Of a stretch of 36,176 nucleotides of DNA, positions 1 through 10,679 are shown in pieces (position 1 is the stretch's first letter; each line of letters starts with the position of its first letter). The DNA is from Acanthaster planci. Its lineage: Eukaryota; Echinodermata; Asteroidea; Valvatida; Acanthasteridae. The notes below the pieces were generated by a model. That model saw only the letters and a program-made list of their open reading frames with translations, was not told the origin of the DNA and made no database searches. The stretch is taken from assembly GCF_001949145.1 (NCBI RefSeq), contig NW_019091408.1:1487606-1523781 (forward strand), in the 5' to 3' direction. A program made the position numbers and the translations under genes.

Positions 1-860
1 TTTTATTAATAAGCCGTATTCTATAAATATTCATTAACACAGTGCCTCTCAAAAAGGATTTAATTAAGGTGATCCTTTCAGCTCATTAATATTCATAGTA
101 CTTTTTACCACAAGAGGGCACACTTTAATGGCGTAAATCTTGCGCATGCGCGCAACCGCTTTTCCGTGCCGAAACAGCGGTGGGCCAGGACTAGTCGTTC
201 TGATCAAGGGCTGATCCTGAGGTAAGGGTCGAGAATCCTGTGCAAGGGTTAAAGTCACCTAGCCTAGTGTGACTGTGCTGTTGAGGGGCTTGGTAGGTTG
301 AGGGGCTGATTGGTGGTGCGGTATAGTTCCTGATAGGAGCTTGCGGTCGATGCAAGGGCGGATTGCTATATATCTCGTGACGCGAGTTGCGTGTAGCGCG
401 CTAGCGCAGCACCGACAATAGGCCCCGTAGACTTCCTAAAGTCCCTGATTTGGCACTAGATGCCCACAATTAATTGTGGTGTTCGCTGCTCGGGGCGAAG
501 TCCGGTCACGTATAATCACGCAGTTTCCCCGTCAATAGCGCCCTCTACTGGTGTATTGGTTGAGTGTGTTCATGAATAAACCAGCCGCTTGTTAATTATA
601 AGTCAGGAGTCCAGGCGAAGTTTATTTCAAGTCAGGTCTGTCCACGTTACGTCATTAAGTTTCGACCAATCAGGTTAGCCATCATCTCGACGAAGACCAA
701 CTTTCTTGGCGGACGGTATACTTCGGTCCCAAAGGACTCGTCCCTAGCCGGCCACTCAGGGACTCGATCCGGTGTGCCGTCCGACGCACTGCGCCTCGAG
801 GAGGGCGCCCTCGCCTTCGTTGGATGGGCGCAACGCCACAATATATCCTCGGCTTGTAGT
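1..860. other. Unassigned non-coding stretch, locally CpG-rich
   Basis: No convincing reading frame. About 130-420 and 700-840 are rich in CpG. An AATAAA occurs near 574. The short open frames here do not resemble known proteins. The part around 640-860 could be a fragment of an old element, but I see no terminal repeat or primer site that proves it. Confidence 0.4.
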
Positions 861-861
861 T

Positions 862-1100
862 TTATGGAATTGGGCAGCCACGACAAGGGATTAACCCTGA
901 CATTAGTATTGAAACCTCCGACTTCAGTATGATTTTACGTACACCAATGCATAGCATCAATGTACATTGTGTACAGCTGTTGATCTTCTGTTGGCGTTTC
1001 TTTGTTTCAATAAATTGAGAAATAGCCAAAATACCAGATGTCACATTATCATCTGTAACATACGGAAAGTCCCACATACACTTTCCAAAGTCCAACTGTG
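862..1100 (-). CDS. Possible exon of an unrecognised minus-strand gene
   Basis: Read on the minus strand, an AG acceptor-like site (CGCACAG, near 1100) precedes an open stretch containing the residues MWDFPYVTDDNVTSG and, further on, SQFIETKKRQQ. This looks more protein-like than its surroundings. The second half (about 862-965) looks random, so the true exon would be shorter. No family is recognised and no partner exon was found. It may be a pseudogene piece or chance. Confidence 0.15.
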
Positions 1101-1179
1101 CGTATAAACTTATACTCAGAACCCTCCCCCTTTCCACCCAGGATCCGCCCCCAAAGTGGGCATATCCACAACACAATGA

Positions 1180-2240
1180 GTCCAGATTGACTGCAAAATA
1201 GAATGTTTGTGTTATAGAGGGAAATTTTGTCTAGATTTGATGAGGAAAGGAAAGAAATAAGCACCCTCAAGATGCACAAGGCATGCACACAGGCATGCTG
1301 TTTTCCTACTCAAATCGTGCAAAATGGCATAGCCACACCCTTATGCGTTTACCCCTGCGGTTTCTCCCTGGGGCAATATTTTGCAATTTTTTTTTATATA
1401 ATGACTTTGGATATATTCTGATGCTCTTAAGTTTGCTGTTGTGTCACAATGTGAAAGTTACCCGCTATTAAAGGGTGCACCCTCGTATTTAGGCCAGAAA
1501 TATGTCCGCCGAGCTCATTAATAATAAAAGTTATACACTTAAAATATTCTGTATTATATTAAAATTTTTCGAAAATTCATTGGTCACCCCCCCCCAAAAA
1601 AAATTGAAAGGAAAATGAAAGAGGACATGAGGAACATCATTTTTCTGTGCAGCCTTAACACCTGTGAAAGTTGTGAGTATTTTAAAAATATTTGTGAAGT
1701 ATGGGGATTTATCACTGATGTGTGTGGGAAGTTAATTTTAGTGGTGCACCCATAAGGGCCTACCTATGCCGGCGTCGGAATTCAGTCTGCACCCATACCA
1801 CCCAGCAGACCGCAACAGCCCGACACTCAGTCAACTTACAGTAGCCATATGGGCTCACGGACTATGCTTAATGTGTGTCGAGGCAGATGTAGCCAGTTGT
1901 AGGAGAGACGGTTAGCATATCCAGGGGTCCGTCTGTCGACCCGTCAAAGTAGTCTGTCCGTCGACCAAACCAATCAGTCGAGTCCGTCGACTCACCGATT
2001 GTTGTTCATCAGTCCATCAGTCTGTCAATCCTATTTTATTCAGGAGAGGTTCAAATAAAATTTTGTCAGTTGTAGAGCAAGCGACAGAGACAGTGTTGTC
2101 GTCCGTTAATTACTGTCGTATCAGAGAGAACCTTGCGCTTGCGGCGCAGAAACCTATCCTGTAGCGGGCCGGATAACACGACATTAATTAATTTGGAGTT
2201 ACTTGGGGCCCGCCCCCTGGCAGTGACTAATCATACATGG
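1180..2240. other. Unassigned AT-rich non-coding stretch
   Basis: No gene seen. It includes homopolymer runs near 1390 and 1588-1605. Around 1925-2000 there is a small cluster of GTCCGTCGAC-like words. Confidence 0.4.
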
Positions 2241-2275
2241 GTACACTAACGCCTACACCACACGCCATAAACAGG

Positions 2276-2338
2276 ATGTACTGTACAGCTGTACATGTAC
2301 TGTACATGTACATTACATGTAAAGTAGTGTACATGTAG
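2276..2338. repeat. TGTACA/ACATGTA simple palindromic repeat
   Basis: The stretch is built almost entirely of overlapping TGTACA, TACATGTA and GTACAGC words and is strongly self-complementary. Similar words recur at 3690-3705, 4505-4595 and 34760-34780, which suggests a genome-wide low-complexity motif. Confidence 0.6.
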
Positions 2339-2509
2339 CTCTCCACGGAGCGAGGGGAATTCAAGGTCATTTGTGCACAGCAGCTTCAGCCATGCCTTTT
2401 CAAATGGGGTCCTTTTGGCACAAAAGGTTTCCATATGCGAAAGTGATAGGTCAATTTTTGGCAGGATATTTCTCTTTAGGGTCAGGTAATTTTTCAGTTT
2501 CTATTGTAA

Positions 2510-2652
2510 AAATATTGACTGCTTCGAGTGTTTTGGTGATCCGTGGAGCATGCTTTTTCCCTCGGCTTTGTCTCGGAAAAAAGAATGCCCCATGGATCAC
2601 CTTTTGGAGGCTAGTTTAACTTTACCGCGTGATATTAAAGCAGTCAATATTT
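2510..2652. repeat. Imperfect hairpin (MITE-like inverted repeat)
   Basis: The outer arms 2510-2524 and 2638-2652 are perfect 15-bp reverse complements (AAATATTGACTGCTT). Inner arms 2535-2560 and 2575-2601 are near-perfect inverted copies built on GGTGATCC...TTTTTTCC, with a short loop at 2561-2574. The structure fits a small foldback element. No target duplication was identified. Confidence 0.7.
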
Positions 2653-2654
2653 AG

Positions 2655-3011
2655 GTTTTGTAACGCCTCCCCACAGATTCTGCAAATTCAGCTAAAAAGA
2701 ATAATAAAACACCAAATAGGAATTTATCTTCATTAAATTTATTTCAAGAATTCCAAGCGGAACAGCAACATTTAAATATGCATTCATTAACCAATGTTGT
2801 TCGCTATGAGCCGAAATACACGCCTATGCTTTCGCTGCTACGGATATAGTGGTTGCTACGTGTGTCTACTAGTTTTATTTTTCAGAATAAGGCTGCATGG
2901 TATAGTCCTTTTGACTGAAGCAATGGTATAAAAAAAGTAAAACTAGCAAGCGTCACATGACACTCTATCGGCCAGTCAAGATACCGAATCTGCGGGTGAG
3001 GTGTTATAAAA
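2655..3011. repeat. Segment bounded by about 26-bp inverted repeats
   Basis: The left arm (about 2655-2681, core TAACGCCTCCCCACAGATTC) and right arm (about 2985-3011) are inverted copies with a few mismatches. A weaker inner pair (CTAGTTTTA near 2870 against TAAAACTAG near 2941) lies between them. It could be a non-autonomous DNA transposon directly abutting the 2510-2652 hairpin. No transposase is present. Confidence 0.45.
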
Positions 3012-3900
3012 ATTGATATGTTAGCAAATATTTTACAGAATTAAGGCTTTTTACAAGAAATAAATGAACGAAAAAATATTACAAATTCTAAAATTTTTGC
3101 ACGTTATTTGTCCTATCCAAGGGTTCCGGAAGCGCGCCATCAGGGGTCGGCTTTCAGGCTCTAACCCGATACACTAGAGCAACTGTTTATCAGTAATTAA
3201 GTCCCTTTTAGAATGGTTGTTATGTACTTAATCAGCCAAGTTTAGTCATAAGAAAGAAATGAGGCGATGGGACGTCGTAAATAGTGCACCGTACTGAGTT
3301 GGATCCGGGTGTAGCCTTTAGTCAAGGCACGCTTGCCACCCTGAATGCCCAGCTGGTAACAAATTACTAGTATATCTAAGGTGCCGCACGCGCCTTGAAT
3401 GAAGGCTAATCCGTGTGCGCGTGTTTAAATGTAAACAACGGTATATAAAGGTGAGGCCGAACCTTAATTTAACCATAGACCTGATAGACCTTGAACTTTA
3501 ATTGTACATGTACCATTACCGGCGTGTCCTGGAAAGTTAAGTTTACGCTTGGAGGTAGGCTATCTCCATGGTTTACACAACGAAATTACAACTCGAGCTC
3601 GACGGGGGGGAGTTCCAATTTGAACGGTAAATTTCTTTTTCTTCTCAAAGGTTAGTCCTGTAACAGTGTAATACCAAATGAACAGGGCCTACATGTACAT
3701 GTACGTATGATACTCCATCATATGAAGGCCTAGCCGTGTAACGTGCGTGAACATATAGTCGCCAGGTCCCTAATTTCACCACATAATCAAGTCAGATTTG
3801 TTTTCACATTAAGTAGTGAATAAAGGGACTTCGCAGGTTACCCCTTCGTCACATATAAACGACTATATATAACTGCAAGGCAAAGCTCTTGTGCCTACTT
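3012..3900. other. Unassigned non-coding stretch with a weak LTR-like segment
   Basis: No gene seen. From 3737 the sequence begins TGTAACG and a little later reads GCCAGGTCCCTAATTTCACC. This resembles the start of the LTR at 20221 (TGTAACG, then GCCAGGTCCCAAATTTCGCC). A TATATAA lies near 3865. The match is short, so this is at most a decayed LTR start. Confidence 0.3.
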
Positions 3901-3989
3901 TTTATCGTGAGGAGAATGAGAGGATGGTGAGTAAAAAGCTCCAATTTTTTGTTGTATAATGAAGGTCTTGAAATCGTAGGTCAGATGTT
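3901..3989 (+). repeat. Direct repeat, copy 1
   Basis: An about 85-bp segment matches 4241-4325 in the same orientation with several small differences. Shared words include AGAGGATGGTGAGTAAAAA and AAATCGTAGGT. The copies lie about 340 bp apart. The repeat family is unknown. Confidence 0.7.
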
Positions 3990-4240
3990 ACCCCAACTGT
4001 GGGGTCCGGCATCCGCCCGCTTTCACATCAGACTCCACAGTTCTGGGGCAAGGTCAGATATTTGACCATGTTGAGAGAGATGTGGATAAGTTTTGACAGT
4101 TTTGGTTCTGGAAGAATTAAGGGAGACTCAGGAGTAGGCATGGTAGCAAGGCCTAGTCCGAGTTGGAAAACTTGGACTATGTACTTTACAAATCACTAGT
4201 CCGAGTAACTTTGACGCCACGAATCACCATTTTTTTAAAA

Positions 4241-4325
4241 TTTATCATTAGCAGAATAAGAGGATGGTGAGTAAAAAAGCTCTGATTTTTTTATATGACG
4301 GTCTTAAAATCGTAGGTAAGATGTT
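4241..4325 (+). repeat. Direct repeat, copy 2
   Basis: Second copy of the 3901-3989 segment. The spacing suggests a local duplication or two copies of an unknown element. Confidence 0.7.
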
Positions 4326-4504
4326 TGAGAGATGTTTTAATGTTTAAAAGGGCATTACATAGTAGACTACTATCACCCAACCTTGTCTTTGTCAATTTTC
4401 AAGATGATAGAGTGAGCCCCCGAAAAGCAGATATTTTAACTGAGAAGATTTTCGCAATGTCAACAACCTATCAGTACATTGCTCCAGGGTCAGATGGGCA
4501 TGAT

Positions 4505-4595
4505 CATGAATGTACATACATGTAGGTTGATGATGAATTTTTGTCATCATGATCAGGTTGAATTATGATGGTATGTACATACATGTACATTCATG
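4505..4595. repeat. Palindrome of TACATGTA type
   Basis: Arms 4505-4524 and 4576-4595 are inverted copies of CATGAATGTACATACATGTA with two mismatches. Around the centre, GATGATGA faces TCATCATGATC. Together these can fold into a long hairpin. Confidence 0.6.
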
Positions 4596-4631
4596 GGAGG
4601 TTTCCTACCGTGAACTTAAGTACATGCACAT

Positions 4632-4814
4632 TTAATTAATATAGCAGTTCTCTCCGTTGTAAACACAGGTCAATACTGGTTCTAAGTGCCTCAACCTTTC
4701 TTCCCATGAACTAACAAGTTTTGGCCATTCCATTAAGTGTGTTACCTGTAAATCACCGCATTTGTTCTCTATAAGATCAGAACCTCTTTGAGTCCATTCA
4801 AAGTGAATCAAACA
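4632..4814 (-). CDS. Candidate terminal exon of an unidentified minus-strand gene
   Basis: On the minus strand a good acceptor (pyrimidine-rich, ending CCACAACAG) is followed in phase 0 by 60 codons and a TAA stop. The peptide has a natural-looking composition, with pieces such as HFEWTQRGSDLIENKCGDL and WPKLVSSWEERLRHLEPVL. These are amphipathic and tryptophan-containing. I do not recognise the family and found no upstream exon in the window; the preceding exon would lie above 4814, on top of the oxidase gene's 5' region. It could be an exon of an overlapping antisense gene, a pseudogene piece, or chance. Confidence 0.3.
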   Translation of the reverse strand, partial: CLIHFEWTQRGSDLIENKCGDLQVTHLMEWPKLVSSWEERLRHLEPVLTCVYNGENCYIN

Positions 4815-4977
4815 CTGTTGTGGAGAGGGTAGTCCCACATGTAGCTACATGTATGTTAGTTCTCCCTGAATGCATTTCCAAAGTTTAGTATACCTATCCT
4901 ATTTACATGCTATTGTGCCTCAGTAGCTTAAGTGCAGTTGAGAATAACATACACTCTATTTTCTTCATTTCCTGCAG

Positions 4978-7900
4978 AGCGTCTGTGAACCAGTTTCCAG
5001 GGGACGAGTGGGTTGTTCAAAATCAACATGGCGTTGACGCCAGTCTGCGTAGAGGACTTCGAACAGTACCTCAAGGCGAGCGTGTCTGACTTCTTCTGGG
5101 AGTATTACAGATCAGGAGCCCAGGATGAACAGACACTGAGAGATAATCCACTGGCCTTTCAGAGGTAGGAAGCCCTGTGGCTGGTTCGAAAGAGAGGCTG
5201 CACTGGCAAACCTCAGATTGTTTGAATGGATTCTTTAAAAACCCCAAAATAGGCCACGTAAAGGTGTGTGTAAGTCATGTTACTGTTGTTACAATCAGCT
5301 AGTACAAGCATGCCTGGCCGTACAGTGCACAGGTTTTGGAGGGGTTTTTCAGCACGAAATTTGGTCACATGATACACGGGCATCTGTTTGTCGTCTATAG
5401 CTATGGTTCGCACCTGCAATTTAAGTTTTATTTTTTATTCCTTTTATTTTTCAAAGAATGTATTGTTAAAAAGGCCTATGTTATGGTGAATTTTTATGGA
5501 CAAAGGTATCGTCTTCGACCTCGATGTTTGAGGGACGTGTCTCAACGAGACACTAGCACCTCTATCCTTGGTCATCGGCTTGCGTTCCCCGTCGGGGTGT
5601 CTCCCACAGCCGCTCACTGCTTTGCACACAAAGATGGAGAAGTTGCAACTGCCAGAGGTGAGCTTTACATGTACCTTGCAAAATTTCTGGAAAGCGTCTG
5701 GTTCATATAAACTGATCCTAGTGGAGATGCTTACAAATCCTGTGGAACTTGTATATCTTCCTACCCGTCCCACCTGTATGGCTAGCTGTGGTTCTACTAC
5801 CATGACTACAAGTCACCTGTTTGTGCCTATTCAGCACATACAGTACCAACCCTCTTGAAAGACCCTAGTCAAACCATGTTTTTTTTAAATTCCAATGTCG
5901 TTCACTTGTTATCATTGGTTGGCAAGCACTCTCCCTGCAATCTTGTGCAATTATCATTCAGTCAATGGTTCACTTTTGTGTTAGTTATTATAAGAAGGCT
6001 CCTTATAATCAGCAGTGCAACCATGCCCAGAACCTGATCCAGAATGGTGGATGAGATCATTGTTCGAACGGTATTTAACATTTGCCAAACTTGCCCCAGC
6101 CTGAATATCAGAATACTGGTTAGACCATGCATGCTTTCAGGCTGTAGTTATGAAATGTTTGGTGTTATTTCCAGGTGTATCAAGTGTTGGATCTGCCATG
6201 ATTCTCAGCATGTGGTCCAACAGGACTCTGGAGGACGTCGCAGCCTCTGTGCCCCCCGACACGCCGTTGTTGCTTCAGCTCACCATTCTGCGTGACAGAT
6301 CCAGAGTTGAGGCAGCAATCAGACGAGCTGAGGCAGCGGGCTTCAAAGCGCTAGTGGTAACGGTAGACGAACCAATGCTGGGGAAACGAAACTATGATAA
6401 TGGAAAGGAAGTTGACCTGACGGGAATTAAGTAAGTTAATCCAACTTGTGAGTGATGCACCACTGACTGCTAGCTCTCCAATTGACTAGATGTGTCAGTG
6501 TGGTGTACTCTTGATTACAGTGGACAGTTTCACCAGCGGAGCCATTCTCCATGCACAACATGGGCATGTTTAGATTAGCTAATGCACTGCGGAAAAAATA
6601 TCAATTTTAATATCTAACAAAATATCTGACACCAACATTGCTCAGTAGTCCATTGGAAACATTTACATAATTGGAGGATGGTTTGTATAAAACTACATTT
6701 GTATAAAAAAGACCTTTGCACTAATTGCTCCTACCAATGAGACTATATTCAACAGCAGAGATCTGCCATTTACTACGCCGTAACTGGCTTTCTTTATACT
6801 TCTGTGGACAGGTTCCCTCAAGTTCTACGTTCTGACGAGCAGTTCAGCCGTGATCAAATACAGTTTTCTGATTCACGAACATGGAACGACATTCTGCGGC
6901 TAAAAGAATTGACGTCACTTCCATTTGTGTTGAAAGGTATACTCACAGGTGAGGAAAACAACTGTACATGAAGATCATCATACAGCCATAGGGTTGACCT
7001 TTATAGATCTCAGCCTGAGTCTGACAGTGTTGATATAGTGTCATTTGAGGAATACGCCACATGCATGTACAAAATGCTTCCTCTTGCACATGTCACTTTT
7101 CATCTGAATTTGCAAAAAAACACTAACACAAAACAACAACTTCACACAGGATTAGGAAAGGCCATGATTCCAACACTGGCTAAATCTCACAGGATTTCAA
7201 TTTAGGATTATAAGATTTCAATCATTTAATTAATCAAAGTTGCCACTCAAATCTACCATTAGGTCTACTGCAGTACAGACATGTTTGAAGAAGTTACTGT
7301 GATAATAATAATGCTCTGTGTATTAAAGTAGAGTTGCTTTGATTGTGAGAACATCTTTTCATTTTGTTCCATTCCCATATTACAGCTGAAGACGCAGTGG
7401 AGGCTGTGAGGCATGGTGCTGCTGGTATCCTGGTGTCTAACCACGGCGGACGACAGCTCGATGGGGTACCAGCTACGGTAAGGTTTAAATCACCTGGCTG
7501 CCTCAGAGTAGCTTACCCGTCTACATGAAGTAGCTGCAGCCAGAAGCCAGTGGCTTCAATTGGTGCACATGTTATTTCTTGCTAGCATTGTAGTCAAGAC
7601 CATCATAAGCCCTTTGACACAACCAGTCACAAGTAACAGGGTGAAAAATGGCAAAGGAAATCTTTTGGTCTCGACTACACAGTTTCCTGCGGCAATAGGT
7701 AGATTCTTGATGCAGCTTTACTTCAAAATACATAGACACTGCATGATGTACCAAGTCCAGACAGTTTAGTAAATGCTCACAAACAATCTGAGCTTTGATA
7801 CTTCTTAATATATTGCGGGTGAGATTTGTCAGGATTTTGCCTGAGTTCAGCATTTTTTTATGAGGATTTTCTTTATTTCAGGATATTCAAATAATTCCCT

Positions 7901-9549
7901 TTAAAATCTGGAAAATTCTGAGTTTACTATACATATATCATATGTAGGCCCTTAACTTAAGTTTTGAACAATGATTTGTAATCACCAACAGATTGACGTC
8001 TTGGCAGAGATCGTCAATGCAGTGCGTGGTTCCGGTGTGGAGGTGTATCTTGATGGAGGAGTACGTAAAGGCACTGATGTCCTCAAAGCCCTTGCCTTGG
8101 GTGCACGAGCCGTGTTCATCGGCCGACCAGCACTGTGGGGCCTCGCTTACGATGTACGTAGAGATCTTTTGGGGGTTAAAAAACATAGGTCTGTTTTGCC
8201 TCAGCTTTTCTTGAAGGAGAAAGTGCAGACCTACTTTACAATAAAAAAGTCATGGAACTAACACATTTTGGCAAAAGCCTGTCAAACAGCCAATCAAAAT
8301 TACAAAAATATGAATGTCCAGTGTGAGGAAGTGGGATATATTGTACTTTGTTCCTTGTGGAGAGCATCCTAAGTAAAACCTTCCTTGTAATAAAACACTG
8401 ATGTTTAAATTTTGTCTCAATCTGGTCATATACACAGGGTGCTAACGGAGTGGAAAAAGTTCTGGGGATTCTGAAAGAAGAACTCAGCCTGGCCATGGCT
8501 TTAAGTGGTAATTTTGATATTAAGTTTTGATATTACCTGCAACTGCTCAATTGAGAATTAACATGTAATTTTTATTGCGATTCAAAAAGATAGGGTTTAA
8601 ATTGGTTTAGTCTCCCCTTGCCTTTATATTTCCACCGTGTTCACAAAGAGCAACACAAGTAGATTTTGAAGGAAAAACTGGCTTTCAAGATTATAGCCAG
8701 AAAGGTTTCTACCATTTCAAAGCTGCAAAACATGCTAACGTGGAACACGTTAACACTGTAAAAACCAAATGACTCTTTAAGATGTAAACTTTTGCCTGAA
8801 ACAATTTATTAAACACAGTGGTTAATTAGCTGAAATCAATTGGGTCATTCCGTGTCAATTCAACATGCTTTTTGGACCTGACCATCACAGATTGAAATAA
8901 ACTTCCATATGCTGGTTGGATTCCTTGGCAAATTGACTTAAAATTTCAGTGTTGGGGTTTCTTAAGGAATCTAATCAGCACACCAAATTTCTTTTCAATC
9001 CATGACAGTCGGGTCCAAAAGCGTGATGAATTGACATGGAATGCCCCTTGAAATTGAACATCCATGTTTTCCTTCATATTGGCCCTTCTGTTCAATATAT
9101 TTTTCCATAGGGAAGGGGTACACATGGTTACGCATGCGCCGCTGTGAATGTAACAAATATCTGGATTAAAACGAAAATCTTAGTTTACCCATTTTCTTCC
9201 TTTGCAGTCAATAAGTTTTGTATGGGTACAAGGTGCAGGCAGACTTATGTCTCTTCATGAAAATGCAAAATACAGTTACAGAGATTTTTGTCCCATCAGC
9301 AATAATGTTAATTTGACATAAATAATGTGTGGCTTGAGAACGCATGTCAGAAAGGTCAAGTGCGATGTAAATGGCGACAATCATTATGCATCAGTTATTT
9401 CCGTACATGTAATTGAATATTGTGGTAATATTGCAAAATAATGTTACATCATTTCAAGACATGAATTTTTTGCTCACACCCCAGGTTGTTCGTCGGTAGC
9501 AGACATCACATCGGACTTGATCGCAGTGCCATCTTACTGCAAGCTGTAG
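4978..9549 (+). CDS. HAO1-like: Peroxisomal (S)-2-hydroxy-acid oxidase, eight coding exons
   Basis: FMN-dependent alpha-hydroxy-acid oxidase that would turn glycolate or longer 2-hydroxy acids into 2-oxo acids plus H2O2. The ATG exon begins at 4978 after a good acceptor, implying an untranslated upstream exon. The start at 5028 sits in AACATGG. Coding exons: 5028-5164, 5506-5657, 6175-6430, 6812-6948, 7386-7477, 7992-8153, 8438-8507, 9485-9549. All junctions are GT-AG and phases agree, giving 356 residues (human HAO1 is 370). Conserved positions by family alignment: Tyr26, Trp110, Asp161, Arg168, Lys223, His247, Arg250 ([14 protein letters not shown]), and FMN-phosphate motifs [10 protein letters not shown] (279-288) and GR (302-303). 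Odd points: Thr133 replaces the active-site Tyr; the loop after Arg168 is about 13 residues short; the exon 1 donor (GTAGGA) and exon 2 acceptor are weak. The C-terminal CKL fits a PTS1 signal. Whether it is closer to HAO1 or HAO2 is unresolved. Confidence 0.93.
8842..9047. mobile_element. MITE-like palindrome in oxidase intron 7
   Basis: The left arm starts GGGTCATTCCGTGTCAATTC and continues for about 60 bp. The right arm, ending at 9047, is its reverse complement with scattered mismatches (TGAATTGACATGGAATGCCCC, 9028-9047 region). The arms flank a spacer of roughly 80 bp. No coding capacity and no clear target duplication. This fits a non-autonomous foldback or MITE insertion, or a transcribed hairpin, in the sense intron of the oxidase. 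Confidence 0.75.
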
Positions 9550-10670
9550 TAGCAAGTGAGATCCACCCCATTATTCCATGAAACCATAATTCTTCAGTAC
9601 TTTAAGCAAAGAGCACACTTTCATTTGGCCTAATGTCATGATGAAAACCCTGAACCACAGCACCACGTGTCAACCAGTTGACATCAATTGATCTTGCTGC
9701 CAGGTCTGATGTAATGACAAAACTACATGAGGCATGGGAGGCACATGCCCTCAATGAGTCTGTCCGCCCCCCATGCACCCATATGAAATGTGCACATAAT
9801 ACGTACAAACCACGATTATATTTCACTACCTGCATGAAAAATTTTGTGCACCCCTGGATACCCCCACAGAAATTTTGACCTAGTCACACAAGAAGCTTTG
9901 GAGCACGTTTATAATCGAATTTCAATTTATTAAAAATGAACACTGTTATAACAAAATATCAGTCCTTCTGATTTGAGTCCAAACCAAAAGGAGGAAAATC
10001 AAATATAGTTTCTAAATCTCTCAGCAAAACAGCTAGGCAGTGTAGTACAGCACAGCTTCTGCTAGCTAGCTGTTTGCAATACTGACAGCCCCGTAGCCAT
10101 TCCAAACAGATCAGATTATTTACATGTCATTGGCCCAGTCCCATCAAGTCATTGTCATTGGCCAATCAGCTTGCTTCAAACAAAACAAACTTTAAGTCGC
10201 TAAGTGTTTTGGTACAAAATTGTTCCATAAGTGCAATATACCGGTATAGTTGCAACTACGGCGTTAAAGTGCATCAGGTGGCAAGGCTTTGGTACGGGAG
10301 TTCTGAAGTTTTAGTGTGTGGAGCCACCTCTTTATTGCCATTGCTCTAAGGTCCGTCTAGACCTGGAGCGTTAGCACCTGTTTATAACCCCGACTATTGT
10401 CAAATAGAATTCAGCCTGGCTTTAGCCCTCGTATGCCCAAGGAAGGTTTTTAGTCTAAAGGCTAGAATAAGGACAGTCTGATGTAAAACCTACTACCTGA
10501 AGACCTTGCTGCAACTGTCCCAGCTTTCTAGGCCATGGCAGATGAACCCCGTGTGTAAAGGGTGGGGCCAGTGCAGCTCCACCTAAAAACTCCACGATGC
10601 AGGCCTTAAGGTCACATCCAAATACCCTCCAACTACTTCAAGCCCTGCAGCGATAGAAAAGAGGCAGAAA
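9550..10670. other. Downstream flank of the oxidase gene, unassigned
   Basis: No gene or clear repeat. I see no AATAAA close behind the stop codon at 9549, so the polyadenylation site is not located. The 3' end may use a variant signal or lie further on. The last hundred bases may already be decayed LINE sequence. Confidence 0.4.
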
Positions 10671-10679
10671 CGGTAGGTT

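Noticed and set aside
5444-5803. 119-codon minus-strand open frame across oxidase exon 2
   Set aside because: It mirrors the coding exon and runs into introns; no recognisable domain.
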